From Lysobacter sp. KIS68-7 (GTDB lineage: Bacteria > Pseudomonadota > Gammaproteobacteria > Xanthomonadales > Xanthomonadaceae), in the NCBI RefSeq assembly GCF_021284745.1, contig NZ_CP089925.1, forward strand, positions 2,355,001 through 2,419,000: DNA of 64,000 bases. Reading direction: 5' to 3'. This document shows, one piece after another, positions 32,537 to 40,715 of the stretch (the first letter of the stretch is position 1; each line of letters begins with the position of its first letter). The translations under genes were made by a program, and so were the position numbers. The notes beneath the pieces were generated by a model. The model was not told where the DNA came from and searched no databases. It saw only the letters and a program-made list of their open reading frames with translations.

Positions 32537-33404
32537 GTCTCATCTCCTCTACCTTCGAAGCTTTCTCAGTGTCTACCGGCACAACTCCATCTCGCGGGCT
32601 GCCGACGCGCTCCATCTGACGCAACCCGCCGTGTCGCGGCACATCAAGGTGCTCGAGAGTCGCCTGGGCTGCCGGCTGTTCGAGCGCTTGCCGCGAGGAA
32701 TCGCGTCGACGCCTGCCGCCAACGAATTGGAGCGCCAGGTGGGAGCGCATCTGGATGCGCTGGAAGCCCTCGTGGGCATCGCCGGCGGGAAGAACGAGGC
32801 TCTGGCAGGCGTCATCCATGTGGGGGCGACCAGTGGCTTCACGAAGCTGGTCCTCTCGGGATTTGCGCCCTTGCCGCAGTACGGCATCCGTCTCGACTTG
32901 CGATCGGCGCCACCGCCCGCGCTGCTGACGGCCCTGGCTGACAAGGAGTTGGATCTGGCCGTGACGCCGGCACGGATTCCGCACAAGGCGATCGATTACG
33001 ACCTGCTGTACGAGGGGCCTCTGGTGCTGGTGTGTGCGCCGCGTTGGCGGGAGCGACTTCCCAAGTCAGCAGCGCCCAGGGGATTGCCACTGATCGACAT
33101 CCAGGGCCCGGTGCCCGCGCTTGCGAGCTTCTGGCGTGCCGCATTCGGATCGAATCCGGACCTCCCGTCGGCCATCGTCCCGGACTACCAGGCGGCGCTC
33201 GATGCCGCCGCCGCAGGCACCGGATTGGCTGTCGTCCCTGCGTGCCTGTGCACTGGCCTGCTGCAATCGGGTCAGTTGATCAGCCAGAACACCAAGGCGA
33301 ATTCCCGGGTGTCCCTCTTCGTGGCGCGTAGGAAAGGGAGCGTTGTCCTCGACCGCGTTCGTATCAGTAACGCGCTTCTCGCGGAAGCGGCGAGGGCTTG
33401 GTAG
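32535..33404 (+). CDS. LysR-family transcriptional regulator
   Basis: 289 residues. N-terminal HTH (NSISRAADALHLTQPAVSRH, then IKVLESRLGCRLF) and a C-terminal periplasmic-binding-like effector domain. Divergent from the SDR-VOC operon, so likely its regulator. No Shine-Dalgarno sequence lies before the ATG. Its 3' end overlaps the ArsR-type gene by 41 bp. Inducer unknown. Confidence 0.9.
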   Translation: MSHLLYLRSFLSVYRHNSISRAADALHLTQPAVSRHIKVLESRLGCRLFERLPRGIASTPAANELERQVGAHLDALEALVGIAGGKNEALAGVIHVGATSGFTKLVLSGFAPLPQYGIRLDLRSAPPPALLTALADKELDLAVTPARIPHKAIDYDLLYEGPLVLVCAPRWRERLPKSAAPRGLPLIDIQGPVPALASFWRAAFGSNPDLPSAIVPDYQAALDAAAAGTGLAVVPACLCTGLLQSGQLISQNTKANSRVSLFVARRKGSVVLDRVRISNALLAEAARAW

Positions 33405-34068
33405 CGGCAGGCGCAAGGACGCGGTAGCCCTCGCGTGTCACCGTGAGGATGCGCGAGTGGGGCCGCATCCTCACCCATCCGTTCTCGATGCACGCGCGCA
33501 GAACATTGGCGCCGAGTTGCCCGGCGATGTGCGGACGACGCTCGCTCCAATCCATGCAAGGCCGCACCGCGGGCCTGCGCTTGGACGCATCGGGGAGCGG
33601 TACGCCCAGTGTTTCGAACGCGACTGCGCCGTCGGGCGTGAGCGTCCAGTCTTCGCGCGCGTCATCGATCCAACCGCGCTCGATCGCCATCGTTGCGAAT
33701 CGCACCGCGACTTCGCCGGCCATGTGGTCGTAGCACGATCGCGCGTGCCGCAGTTCCGCATCCGCGGGACCGAGCTGCTGTTTCGCAACAGGCGTTGAAG
33801 CAATCGTCATGAGCGCTTCCAGCGCCAAAGCGACTTCGACGTTCGCCAGGCGGTGATAGCGATGACGGCCCTGGCTCTGGACCGCGACCAGGCCTGCCTG
33901 CGTCAACTTTGCCAAGTGCGCACTCGCCGTCTGCGGCGTCACGCCGGAGACACGCGCCAATTCCCCGGCGGTGCGGCTTCGGTCGTCCATCAACGCGGCC
34001 AGCATCAGCGCACGCGCGGGTTCACCGATGAGGGAGGCGAACTTTGCAATGGGCGGCCCGGAAGTCAT
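33364..34068 (-). CDS. ArsR-family winged-helix regulator
   Basis: 234 residues, longer than usual for ArsR (about 110). The wHTH lies at about 15-80 (RTAGELARVSGVTPQTASAH, LVAVQSQGRHRYHRL); a C-terminal extension with several histidines and cysteines (ARSCYDHM, RPCMDWSERRPH) is similar to other long members. Divergent from the alpha/beta hydrolase gene; a short inverted repeat lies at the start. It probably represses the hydrolase-monooxygenase pair. Confidence 0.85.
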   Translation of the reverse strand: MTSGPPIAKFASLIGEPARALMLAALMDDRSRTAGELARVSGVTPQTASAHLAKLTQAGLVAVQSQGRHRYHRLANVEVALALEALMTIASTPVAKQQLGPADAELRHARSCYDHMAGEVAVRFATMAIERGWIDDAREDWTLTPDGAVAFETLGVPLPDASKRRPAVRPCMDWSERRPHIAGQLGANVLRACIENGWVRMRPHSRILTVTREGYRVLAPAATKPSPLPREARY

Positions 34069-34069
34069 G

Positions 34070-34083
34070 GTTCGATACCGAAC
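34070..34083. promoter_or_regulatory. GTTCG/CGAAC inverted repeat
   Basis: GTTCG-ATAC-CGAAC, immediately upstream of the arsR-type gene, in the region shared with the hydrolase gene. Candidate ArsR operator. Confidence 0.5.
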
Positions 34084-34138
34084 GAAACATCGGATGACGG
34101 TCGAGGGCTAGCTTAGCGTTTTGACACGTGAGCTGCCG

Positions 34139-35050
34139 ATGTCCCAATACGTTCCATGGCGCACGGGCGATGAGCGCCTGAAGCTTGCGATCGTCCGGCA
34201 ACGCGGCGACGGTGCCGCCGTCCTTTACGTGCATGGCGCCACGTTCCCGGCGTCGATGTCCGTTGGCTGGTGCATGCAGGGCGTGTCCTGGCTGGATCAT
34301 CTCCAGGAGTCTGGGTTCGATGCATGGGGCTTCGATTTCGCCGGATACGGCGGCTCGTCGCGCCCTGCCGCGCTCGCAGGACCGGCCGATGCAGCCCCGC
34401 CATTCGGAGACAGCGTGGCCGCTGCTGCGCAGATCATCGAAGTGTTGGAACACATCCACCACGTGCGACCGAATACGCCAATCCACGTCGTCGCGCATTC
34501 GTGGGGAACATTGCCGGCACGGCGCGTCGCCGCCGAACGGCCGGATCTCATCCAACGCCTCGTCCTGTTCGGGCCGGTGGCCACGCGAGCGGGGGATCGC
34601 AACACGAGGCCGGAACCTGCATGGCAACTGATCACGTCGGCAATGCAGCGCCCTCGACAACGCGAGGGCATGCCCGATGCGCTCCCGACACCGGTCACCG
34701 CGCAGGAACTGGAGCGTTGGTGCGACGCGTATCTCGCGACCGACGGGACGTCCGCGTCGCGCGCACCCGCATCCGTGAAGGTGCCGAACGGCCCGATGGC
34801 CGACATCGCGCGCATGTGGGCGGGTGAACGCCTGGTCGACAGCGGCCGCGTCAAACAGCCCACCCTCATCATCCGCGGCGAATGGGATGACGTCACCACG
34901 GATTCCGACGCGCAGCGACTCTTCGCCGAATTGGGAGCCGCGGAAAAACGCGACATCAAGATTGCCGGAGGAAACCACTGGTTGCACTTGCAGCCGCAGC
35001 GCACGGCGCTGTGGGCCGAAGTGACCGCATTCCTCAAGGAGCCCGCATGA
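34139..35050 (+). CDS. Alpha/beta-fold hydrolase
   Basis: 303 residues; ATG at 34139 preferred over an upstream TTG. YVHGATFP (oxyanion loop), nucleophile Ser121 in AHSWG, acid in GEWDD, and His in GNHWLHL give a full triad. Cytoplasmic esterase or epoxide-hydrolase type, substrate unknown. It overlaps the following ABM gene by four bases (ATGA, 35047-35050). Confidence 0.87.
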   Translation: MSQYVPWRTGDERLKLAIVRQRGDGAAVLYVHGATFPASMSVGWCMQGVSWLDHLQESGFDAWGFDFAGYGGSSRPAALAGPADAAPPFGDSVAAAAQIIEVLEHIHHVRPNTPIHVVAHSWGTLPARRVAAERPDLIQRLVLFGPVATRAGDRNTRPEPAWQLITSAMQRPRQREGMPDALPTPVTAQELERWCDAYLATDGTSASRAPASVKVPNGPMADIARMWAGERLVDSGRVKQPTLIIRGEWDDVTTDSDAQRLFAELGAAEKRDIKIAGGNHWLHLQPQRTALWAEVTAFLKEPA

Positions 35051-35349
35051 TCGCCGTCATTTTCGAAGTCGAGTTCGACGATACCGAGAAAGCGCAACGG
35101 TATTTCGACATCGCACAATCGCTGCGGCCCAACCTGGACGCCATCCAAGGCTTTCTTTCGATCGAGCGTTTCCAGAGCGTGTCCACGCCGGGCAAGATCC
35201 TGTCGTACTCCCTTTGGGAAAACGAAAGTGCCATCCGCCAATGGCGCGAGCATCCGGAACACGCGCTGGCGCAGGAGACCGGCAAGCGATCGCTGTTCAA
35301 GTCCTACCGGATCGCGGTTGCCGTCGTGGACCGGGTTCGAAGCGGGTGA
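35047..35349 (+). CDS. ABM-type monooxygenase-like protein
   Basis: 100 residues from ATG at 35047. Dimeric alpha-beta-barrel pattern: AVIFEVEFDDTEKAQRYFD, helix, then SYSLWENESAIRQWREH. Coupled with the hydrolase gene by an ATGA overlap, under presumed ArsR control. Function unknown; members often act on aromatic or quinone compounds. Confidence 0.75.
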   Translation: MIAVIFEVEFDDTEKAQRYFDIAQSLRPNLDAIQGFLSIERFQSVSTPGKILSYSLWENESAIRQWREHPEHALAQETGKRSLFKSYRIAVAVVDRVRSG

Positions 35350-35625
35350 TTGCGGTCGCTAGAAAATGGTGACCAAGTATTGCCACGAACACCCCCGCGG
35401 TTGGCCACCCTGTTGACAGGTGTCCACCCCCATTATTTTTCGGAAACGGCGCTGGAGGGTGTGAGTTCCCGTTCGTGCGCTCCGTCCGACCAAGAAAAAT
35501 TCTCAGATGAGGACCGCTGCGAACCCCACTTTTGTGACCGGGTCGCGCATTAACATTCCCCCCGATGCCGCGCGGCCCGGGGAGGGCCGTGTGTCGCATC
35601 CACGATCCGAATCCAGGGGAAATCC
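35350..35625. other. Intergenic region upstream of the beta-helix gene
   Basis: 276 bp. Contains a TTGACA hexamer (35413-35418) without a convincing -10 partner, and a short interrupted palindrome around CCTGTTGACAGG. No gene seen. Confidence 0.4.
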
Positions 35626-36477
35626 ATGAAGCGTCTTTACCAGTTGGCAGCCCTCGTGCTGCTGGCGTCGCCCGCCGCCGCCTTCGCACAGAGCTGCACG
35701 ACCATCACCGCCGTCCCGGCGGTCATCAGCGCGCCCGGCAAGTACTGCCTGGCGTCCGATTTCACGATCAACTCGACGACCGCCAAGGCGATCAACATCA
35801 ACGCCAGCGATGTCACGCTCGACTGCGATGGCCACACGCTGAAGAACGCCGCCACTGCCAACAACGGCACGTCGGCCGGCATCTACATCGGCAACCGCAA
35901 CAACATCGTGGTCAAGAACTGCCGCGTCATCGGCGGCTTCCAGAACGGCATCGACCTGTTCCAGACCAACACGCAGCCGAACAAGAACTACTACGTCCAG
36001 ATCCGCGACAACTACGTCGCCGGCCCGTTCTGGCACGGCATCCGGGCCTACGGCAGCGCGCTCGAAGTGACCGGCAACAAGGTGTACGACGTGGGCGGCC
36101 AGGTGAACACCTACGCGATCGGCATCCGCCTCGGCGGTTCGACCAGCGGCTTCCGCCAGCACATCGTGCGCGACAACCTGGTGGTCGGCACGAACTCGCC
36201 GGCCTCGGCGGCGTACGGCATCTTCAGCGACGGCTCGCTGAGCAGCGTGTATGCGCAGAACGTCGTCGCCGGCACGTCGGCGAGCGCAGGCAAGGTCACC
36301 TACGGCATGTACATCACCGGCACCTTCAACCGCGTCAGCGACAACCATGTCACGGGCGTTGGCTCGCCGGACGACACCGCGATCTTCACCACCGACGGTT
36401 CGACGAGCTGCTTCGACAACTACCTCCGGTCCGCCACGCGCACGCTGAACTGCGACGCGACGATGGGCAATTTCTGA
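35626..36477 (+). CDS. Exported right-handed beta-helix protein
   Basis: 283 residues with a signal peptide (1-22, AAFAQS). The repetition of short beta strands with Asn ladders (SDVTLDCDGHTLKNA, IVVKNCRVIGGFQNGIDL, IRDNYVAGPFWHGIRAY, VSDNHVTGVG) is typical of NosD/pectate-lyase-like parallel beta-helices. It may bind or cleave polysaccharide. No catalytic residues can be assigned. Monocistronic. Confidence 0.8.
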   Translation: MKRLYQLAALVLLASPAAAFAQSCTTITAVPAVISAPGKYCLASDFTINSTTAKAININASDVTLDCDGHTLKNAATANNGTSAGIYIGNRNNIVVKNCRVIGGFQNGIDLFQTNTQPNKNYYVQIRDNYVAGPFWHGIRAYGSALEVTGNKVYDVGGQVNTYAIGIRLGGSTSGFRQHIVRDNLVVGTNSPASAAYGIFSDGSLSSVYAQNVVAGTSASAGKVTYGMYITGTFNRVSDNHVTGVGSPDDTAIFTTDGSTSCFDNYLRSATRTLNCDATMGNF

Positions 36478-36524
36478 TGTGATCCCGGGGCGGTCGCGCA
36501 GGTCGCGGCCGTCCTTTCGATGGC

Positions 36525-36956
36525 ATGAACATTCGCAGCACATCGCTATTTTTGGTCGCGGCCGTCATCGCGATCGCAGCATTGGCGTGGTGGCGGGAAG
36601 CACGCGCGCCGGCACCCGTCACGCCGATGGCGCCGGTCGTTTCGCACGTCGAAACCGAAGCACTTCCTCCGGGGCTCCGCCGATTGTTGTACACGCGCCT
36701 GGGCCAGCCCGCGCAACTGCGCATCAAGCGCGTGCACGTGGTGGATACGCCGCCTTACGACGGCGTGGCCTGCGGCTTTGTGGCGTGGGGCGACGCGGCC
36801 GGCCCGGACGGCGGATTCAAGCGTTTCGTCGCCACCCGGCGCAACGTGCTGGTGGAAGGACGCGTGGACATCGAGCCGGTCTGGCGCAAGGTCTGTAAGC
36901 TCGGTGCCACTACAGGACCAACGGGTCCGTCTATCAGGTCGTCAGGGCCCATATGA
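36525..36956 (+). CDS. N-terminally anchored periplasmic protein
   Basis: 143 residues. One hydrophobic segment (5-23) as signal or anchor, then a proline-rich linker and a beta-rich domain (RRLLYTRLGQPAQLRIKRV; KRFVATRRNVLVEGRVD). Overlaps the following gene by four bases. No family recognised. Confidence 0.6.
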   Translation: MNIRSTSLFLVAAVIAIAALAWWREARAPAPVTPMAPVVSHVETEALPPGLRRLLYTRLGQPAQLRIKRVHVVDTPPYDGVACGFVAWGDAAGPDGGFKRFVATRRNVLVEGRVDIEPVWRKVCKLGATTGPTGPSIRSSGPI

Positions 36957-37501
36957 GACTTCCCGCAGCCGTTCTACTTGTTCTTCTCGCATTCCCGGCG
37001 GCCGCGGCGATTGAAAAGGTTGCGGCTCGGACGGAATCCGGCATCCATTTCATGTGGTGGCCAAAGGTCGACCCGCCGAAAGGTTGGCACTTCGATGAGG
37101 GGTCCTCGCACCACTTTGCGTTCAATGCGCTTGCTCCGGACGGCTCGACCTTTTCAGAGGCCGAAACCGTCATGTACGCGCGAGCCGACTACAAGCCTCG
37201 TATTCCCGAGACAAAGAGTCTGCAGTCCTACATTTCCAACGACATGGGCGAGTTCAAGCGCTCCGATGCCGGTATGACCGTTTCACGAGAGCGCCCAATC
37301 CTCACCAAGGACGCGATCGAATTTCAGGTCGTCGCGTATTCGCCCGGCAAAGGCAGCTCCGGAAACTGGGAGCGCGTCGCCTACGCAGAGGATGGCGACT
37401 ACTACCTCACGTTTGTCATCAGCTCTCGCACAGAAGTTGGGCTTGCTGGCGCAATGCCTGCGTTCAATTCGTTCGTCGCGGGATATCGGACTGGGCTCTG
37501 A
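36953..37501 (+). CDS. Exported protein of unknown function
   Basis: 182 residues, signal peptide (1-19, AFPAAAA). Segments KGWHFDEGSSHHFAFNALAP and FQVVAYSPGKG. It starts inside the previous stop codon region (ATGA), so the two periplasmic proteins are coupled. No family recognised. Confidence 0.65.
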   Translation: MRLPAAVLLVLLAFPAAAAIEKVAARTESGIHFMWWPKVDPPKGWHFDEGSSHHFAFNALAPDGSTFSEAETVMYARADYKPRIPETKSLQSYISNDMGEFKRSDAGMTVSRERPILTKDAIEFQVVAYSPGKGSSGNWERVAYAEDGDYYLTFVISSRTEVGLAGAMPAFNSFVAGYRTGL

Positions 37502-37520
37502 CCTTCGCAAACGAGTGCCG

Positions 37521-38000
37521 TCAGGAAGGCGACGCGTCGCTTTCTGGCGGCGCCTCGCTGCGATCGATGGCGTCGTATTCGCGCAGTTCGCGTTTTGCGT
37601 CGCGGATCGTGTTGGCGTCGAGTGGGCGGATCGTTTCGATCCGACACGCGTTGATGGCAGCCGGTGAACCACCGGCGCCGCGGGTCACGACGCTATCCAT
37701 CCCGCTGTTGACGACGCCCATCGAGTTCGTGAACGAGAGACCGGCTGAGGTGAGCATGCGAGGGCAGGGGTTGCGCAGTTCGATCAGGTGTCCACTCGTC
37801 GGCGTCGCCCACACCGTCAGCGTCCGATCGTCCAGGGGCGTCCATTGCCGCATGCCAGCGCGCGGCAACTGGAAGGAAGCGACCGGTTCGCCGGCGTGTT
37901 CGCGGTAGAGCGCAACCCGCTCCTCCCTGGTCAGCGTCGAGCCGGTCGAACAGGCGGCCAGCGCGGCGGCCAGCATCAACAAAGGTAGTGCGTTCCGCAT
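37521..38000 (-). CDS. Lipoprotein, DUF6491-like
   Basis: 159 residues from ATG at 38000. Lipobox LAAC (residues about 13-16 of MRNALPLLMLAAALAACS). The middle contains DDRTLTVWATPTSGHLIELR and NACRIETIRPLD, typical of a small xanthomonad lipoprotein family. Function unknown. Monocistronic. Confidence 0.7.
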   Translation of the reverse strand: MRNALPLLMLAAALAACSTGSTLTREERVALYREHAGEPVASFQLPRAGMRQWTPLDDRTLTVWATPTSGHLIELRNPCPRMLTSAGLSFTNSMGVVNSGMDSVVTRGAGGSPAAINACRIETIRPLDANTIRDAKRELREYDAIDRSEAPPESDASPS

Positions 38001-38172
38001 GTGTCGTCTCCCGTGGCGAGGTAGAGCCGAGCCCTCTTGTTGATCAGCTTCGGAAGACCAGGCTCGCAACGCATAGGCGACAAGCGATTACGCTCGGTCA
38101 GGTAAAGCAGCGGTGAGGATCGCATGACCGCAATGACCCACCCGCGCATTTGCTTTCGACCCAAGTGACTTG

Positions 38173-38198
38173 GCTCCGCTTCTGCCCGAAAGCGGACC
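38173..38198 (+). repeat. 26-bp palindromic repeat (unit 7, degenerate ends)
   Basis: Core TCCGCTT...AAGCGGA intact; outer bases changed. Pairs with unit 8. Confidence 0.65.
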
Positions 38199-38231
38199 CT
38201 CCGACTCCTCAGGCCGGTCCACGCCTCTGAG

Positions 38232-38257
38232 TGACCGCTTTCGACCCCAAGCGGACA
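38232..38257 (+). repeat. 26-bp palindromic repeat (unit 8)
   Basis: Arms TGACCGCTT and AAGCGGACA, interior TCGACCCC. 69 bp before the small gene at 38326. Confidence 0.8.
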
Positions 38258-38325
38258 TTCCGATCGCTGCGCTCGGTCCGGCTATCATCGCGCCAAGTAA
38301 GCCGACGTCTTTGAGTTGCGCATCG

Positions 38326-38736
38326 ATGAATTTTTCAGATCAAACAGATGAGGTATCTGCTCAGCTAGAACCAGACGAAATCCTGTCATTGGTGCGAGCC
38401 CTTCCCAGAGTTCTTGTTGACTTGGTCGGAGACGCAAACCTTGTTGCGCGTTATGGCGCAGGCTGCCAAATTCACGGCGACCTATGGCTTGTTCCCATGC
38501 GGGTCAACACGTCCTGGTTGGCGGATTTCTTGGAACGGGCAATTGACCAGAACATTTTTCTTCCATGCGACGCCGAGATGCGTATCGATCTCGAGAGTGG
38601 CCACCTCAAGGTTGCGTTCTGCAATGAGGGGCATCTGCATGTCGGCGGGTCCAGCGAGTCGCTCCGAAGCGCATTCCTGTCCAGTGAACCATTTAGTACC
38701 GTCAGGATGGTGGGCTGGTCGGACGGACTGGGATGA
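38326..38736 (+). CDS. Hypothetical protein
   Basis: 136 residues from ATG at 38326. Helical N-terminus (EPDEILSLVRALPRVLVDLV), then a beta-rich half with ERAIDQNIFLPCDAEMRIDL. No signal. No family recognised. The 26-bp palindrome (unit 9) starts one base after the stop codon. Confidence 0.6.
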   Translation: MNFSDQTDEVSAQLEPDEILSLVRALPRVLVDLVGDANLVARYGAGCQIHGDLWLVPMRVNTSWLADFLERAIDQNIFLPCDAEMRIDLESGHLKVAFCNEGHLHVGGSSESLRSAFLSSEPFSTVRMVGWSDGLG

Positions 38737-38762
38737 CGTCCGCTTCTGGCGGAAAACTGCCA
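38737..38762 (+). repeat. 26-bp palindromic repeat (unit 9, degenerate right arm)
   Basis: Left arm CGTCCGCTT intact; right arm reads AAAACTGCC. Starts at the base after the stop codon at 38736. Confidence 0.6.
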
Positions 38763-38806
38763 TGGCCGGCTTGTGAGTCGAACCCCGTCCTGCATAAGCT
38801 CACGCC

Positions 38807-39145
38807 GTGAGCCAACTCGACAACATTCCGCCACACCTTCAGAAGCGATCAATTTCCCCGAGGGAGATCGTGCTTCCGCTTGCCGACGCATTGGAAGCAA
38901 TCGACTGCCTGGAGTCCCAATCGGCTCTGATCCTGGGCTGGGAGGGCTGGGTAAAGGCGGCTGATGGTCGCGTTGGGCATGGTAGCGCTGGCTACCTGAG
39001 TACATCCACCGAACACCTCTCGGTTGCTGAGGCTGCCGCCGACGCGCGCAAGACGATCAAAGCTGGCGCATTGGACTGGCAAGAAAAACATGGTGGCGGC
39101 ACCGATGTTTTGCACTTCTGCATAACAGTGAGGCCGACTAGCTAG
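38807..39145 (+). CDS. Hypothetical protein
   Basis: 112 residues, GTG start at 38807. Segment EIVLPLADALEAIDCLESQ and GWVKAADGRVGHGSAGY. No signal or membrane segment. No family recognised. Palindrome unit 10 lies 13 bases after the stop. Confidence 0.5.
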   Translation: MSQLDNIPPHLQKRSISPREIVLPLADALEAIDCLESQSALILGWEGWVKAADGRVGHGSAGYLSTSTEHLSVAEAAADARKTIKAGALDWQEKHGGGTDVLHFCITVRPTS

Positions 39146-39158
39146 CAGGACTGTCGAA

Positions 39159-39184
39159 TGTCCGCTTCTGGCCGATAGCGGACA
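39159..39184 (+). repeat. 26-bp palindromic repeat (unit 10)
   Basis: Arms TGTCCGCTT and TAGCGGACA, interior CTGGCCGA. Forms a pair with unit 11, nine bases away. Confidence 0.8.
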
Positions 39185-39193
39185 TGGGGCACG

Positions 39194-39219
39194 TGACTGC
39201 TTCCGACCCGAATCGGACA
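39194..39219 (+). repeat. 26-bp palindromic repeat (unit 11, degenerate)
   Basis: Arms TGACTGCTT and AATCGGACA, interior CCGACCCG. Three compensating differences keep the symmetry only partly. Confidence 0.6.
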
Positions 39220-39276
39220 TTCGCCCACTGAACGCTCCGCCTGCGGGCCTGGTCATGGACATCGGAGAGAAAGGAA

Positions 39277-39492
39277 ATGAATGACGCAAGTCAGGGTGAA
39301 AGCGAGAAGTCCAAGTCGCGCGCCATGGCCATCTCCATCGGTTTTGTCGCTGCCTTCGTCACAGCGGTTACGGTCTCGCTCTCCACGCCGGACGGCAACC
39401 TCGTCGTGACTTTGGTGCCAGCACTGGCAGTTGGGCTGGTCGTGTTCGGCCTGACGTCGTGGCGCACACGAAAGCGGACATCGAACAGATGA
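39277..39492 (+). CDS. Small membrane protein
   Basis: 71 residues, two membrane helices (about 18-36 and 42-62, VTLVPALAVGLVVFGLTSW), hydrophilic N-terminus with lysines and a basic C-terminal tail. Both ends probably cytoplasmic. Palindrome unit 12 begins inside its stop codon. No family recognised. Confidence 0.55.
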   Translation: MNDASQGESEKSKSRAMAISIGFVAAFVTAVTVSLSTPDGNLVVTLVPALAVGLVVFGLTSWRTRKRTSNR

Positions 39493-39515
39493 CCGCTTTC
39501 GACCCAAAGCGGACA
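39490..39515 (+). repeat. 26-bp palindromic repeat (unit 12)
   Basis: Arms TGACCGCTT and AAGCGGACA, interior TCGACCCA. The first three bases are the TGA stop codon of the small membrane protein. Confidence 0.85.
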
Positions 39516-39553
39516 TTCCGTCTGTAGCCAAGGGGTCCGGTACCATTTCCCAA

Positions 39554-39835
39554 ATGACCGACACCATTCGATGCCGTGTTCACGGCGACCAGGAGCAAAC
39601 GTTCGTTTGCCAACACTTGGCGACGGCCTTGGAAACCGGCGAGAGAGTCGGCTTCTTTTGGGCAAGTGGGGAGGACGGGGCGCGAGGCGACGCATGGTGC
39701 TCTACATGCGAGGAGGCGCGGATTCGGGAGGGTGGCGAATCTGGTGACTGGAACGACCGGTCCCAGAAGATCGCCAACATCAAGATTCTCTGCGGTTCTT
39801 GCTTCGACCGTGTTCGCGCAATGCACGGGTTGTGA
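39554..39835 (+). CDS. Cysteine-rich (zinc-ribbon-like) small protein
   Basis: 93 residues. Two CxxC pairs and two further cysteine-histidine sites (CRVHGDQ, FVCQH, WCSTCEEAR, ILCGSCFD) look like one or two zinc-binding ribbons. Cytoplasmic. No exact family recognised. Palindrome unit 13 starts one base after the stop codon. Confidence 0.6.
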   Translation: MTDTIRCRVHGDQEQTFVCQHLATALETGERVGFFWASGEDGARGDAWCSTCEEARIREGGESGDWNDRSQKIANIKILCGSCFDRVRAMHGL

Positions 39836-39861
39836 TGTCCGCTTCTGGCCGAAAGCGGAGA
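39836..39861 (+). repeat. 26-bp palindromic repeat (unit 13)
   Basis: Arms TGTCCGCTT and AAGCGGAGA, interior CTGGCCGA. Starts one base after the zinc-ribbon gene stop. Confidence 0.8.
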
Positions 39862-39923
39862 TCGCCTGCCGTCGGCATCGTCCACGAAACGGAGGTGCAT
39901 CTCTCGAAGGTGCAGCGTCGCGG

Positions 39924-40090
39924 CAAATCGCGGTGAAGGACCGGCACGCCCTCGGTTGTCGCGACTGCAGGGCGGCCATGGATGGCCACCCGGGCGGAGC
40001 TCCGGGTGCATGGATGCGGCTTGAAGGCGCTCCGACAGGCGCGATAACCGAGGGCGTGGCGGTCCGACCCAACCGGAGCCGAGGCTTTTA
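39924..40090 (-). repeat. ~170-bp palindromic element, copy B (inverted)
   Basis: Reverse complement of copy A with the same outer arms (CTCGGTTATCGCG and CGCGACAACCGAG) and the same core. Its outer end supplies the last bases around the tetR stop codon (TAA at 40088-40090). Confidence 0.85.
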
Positions 40091-40714
40091 ATCGATGTAA
40101 GCGCGCGTCAGCGTATTGAGATGCACACGCTCTGCATCACGCAGGAACGGCGCCAGCAACATCATCACCTGCACGATGCCCGCACGAATCGACACCTGCT
40201 CGTTCTTGTCCCCACGCGCCGACGCATAATTCATCCAGAACGTCGCGATCACCAGCACGTTGGTCGCCGCCGCATCGAGTTCCGCAGCAGACGCACGCAT
40301 CACCCCCGCCTGCGACAACCCACGCATCACCTCATGCGCCTGCTCATCCGCCCGCCGCAGGATCCGCGCAAACCGGATCCGCAAGCGCCGATTGCGACTG
40401 AGGATGTCCGCCAGGTCGCGATACAGGAATCGATAATCCCAGATGCACTCGAACACCAGGTGCAGCAGCAACCAGATGTCCTCGAGCCCGGGCAACCGAT
40501 CGGTCGGCGCACCCAGCGCAGCATCGATCCGCTCTTCGTACCGCCCGAAGAGGTGCTCGATGATGTCGTCCTTGTTGCGGAAGTGGTAATACAGGTTGCC
40601 CGGGCTGATCTCCAGCTCGTCGGCGATATGGTTGGTGGTGACGTTCGGCTCGCCCTGCGCGTTGAACATCGCGAGCGACGCATCGAGGATGCGCTGTCGG
40701 GTCTGCCGGGCCAC
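40088..40714 (-). CDS. TetR-family regulator of the acyl-CoA locus
   Basis: 208 residues. N-terminal HTH (TRQRILDASLAMFNAQG, VTTNHIADELEISPGNLYYH). Ligand-binding part helical. ACBP gene ends one base upstream on the same strand, and the acyl-CoA reductase gene is divergent; all probably respond to fatty acyl ligands. Stop codon lies at the edge of palindromic element B. Confidence 0.9.
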   Translation of the reverse strand: MARQTRQRILDASLAMFNAQGEPNVTTNHIADELEISPGNLYYHFRNKDDIIEHLFGRYEERIDAALGAPTDRLPGLEDIWLLLHLVFECIWDYRFLYRDLADILSRNRRLRIRFARILRRADEQAHEVMRGLSQAGVMRASAAELDAAATNVLVIATFWMNYASARGDKNEQVSIRAGIVQVMMLLAPFLRDAERVHLNTLTRAYID

Positions 40715-40715
40715 G

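Larger units (their letters stand above)
38001..38325. other. 325-bp stretch with palindromes 7 and 8
   Basis: No gene. It carries a pair of the 26-bp palindromes (38173-38198 and 38232-38257) and a partial third (38150-38172), immediately upstream of the small gene at 38326. Confidence 0.55.

Noticed and set aside
35413-35418. TTGACA as promoter of the beta-helix gene
   Set aside because: No -10 hexamer at 16-18 bp; kept only as a note in the intergenic entry.
21701-39861. 26-bp palindromes as integron attC sites
   Set aside because: They lack the GTTRRRY/RYYYAAC core sites and the usual attC length, and no integrase gene is visible.
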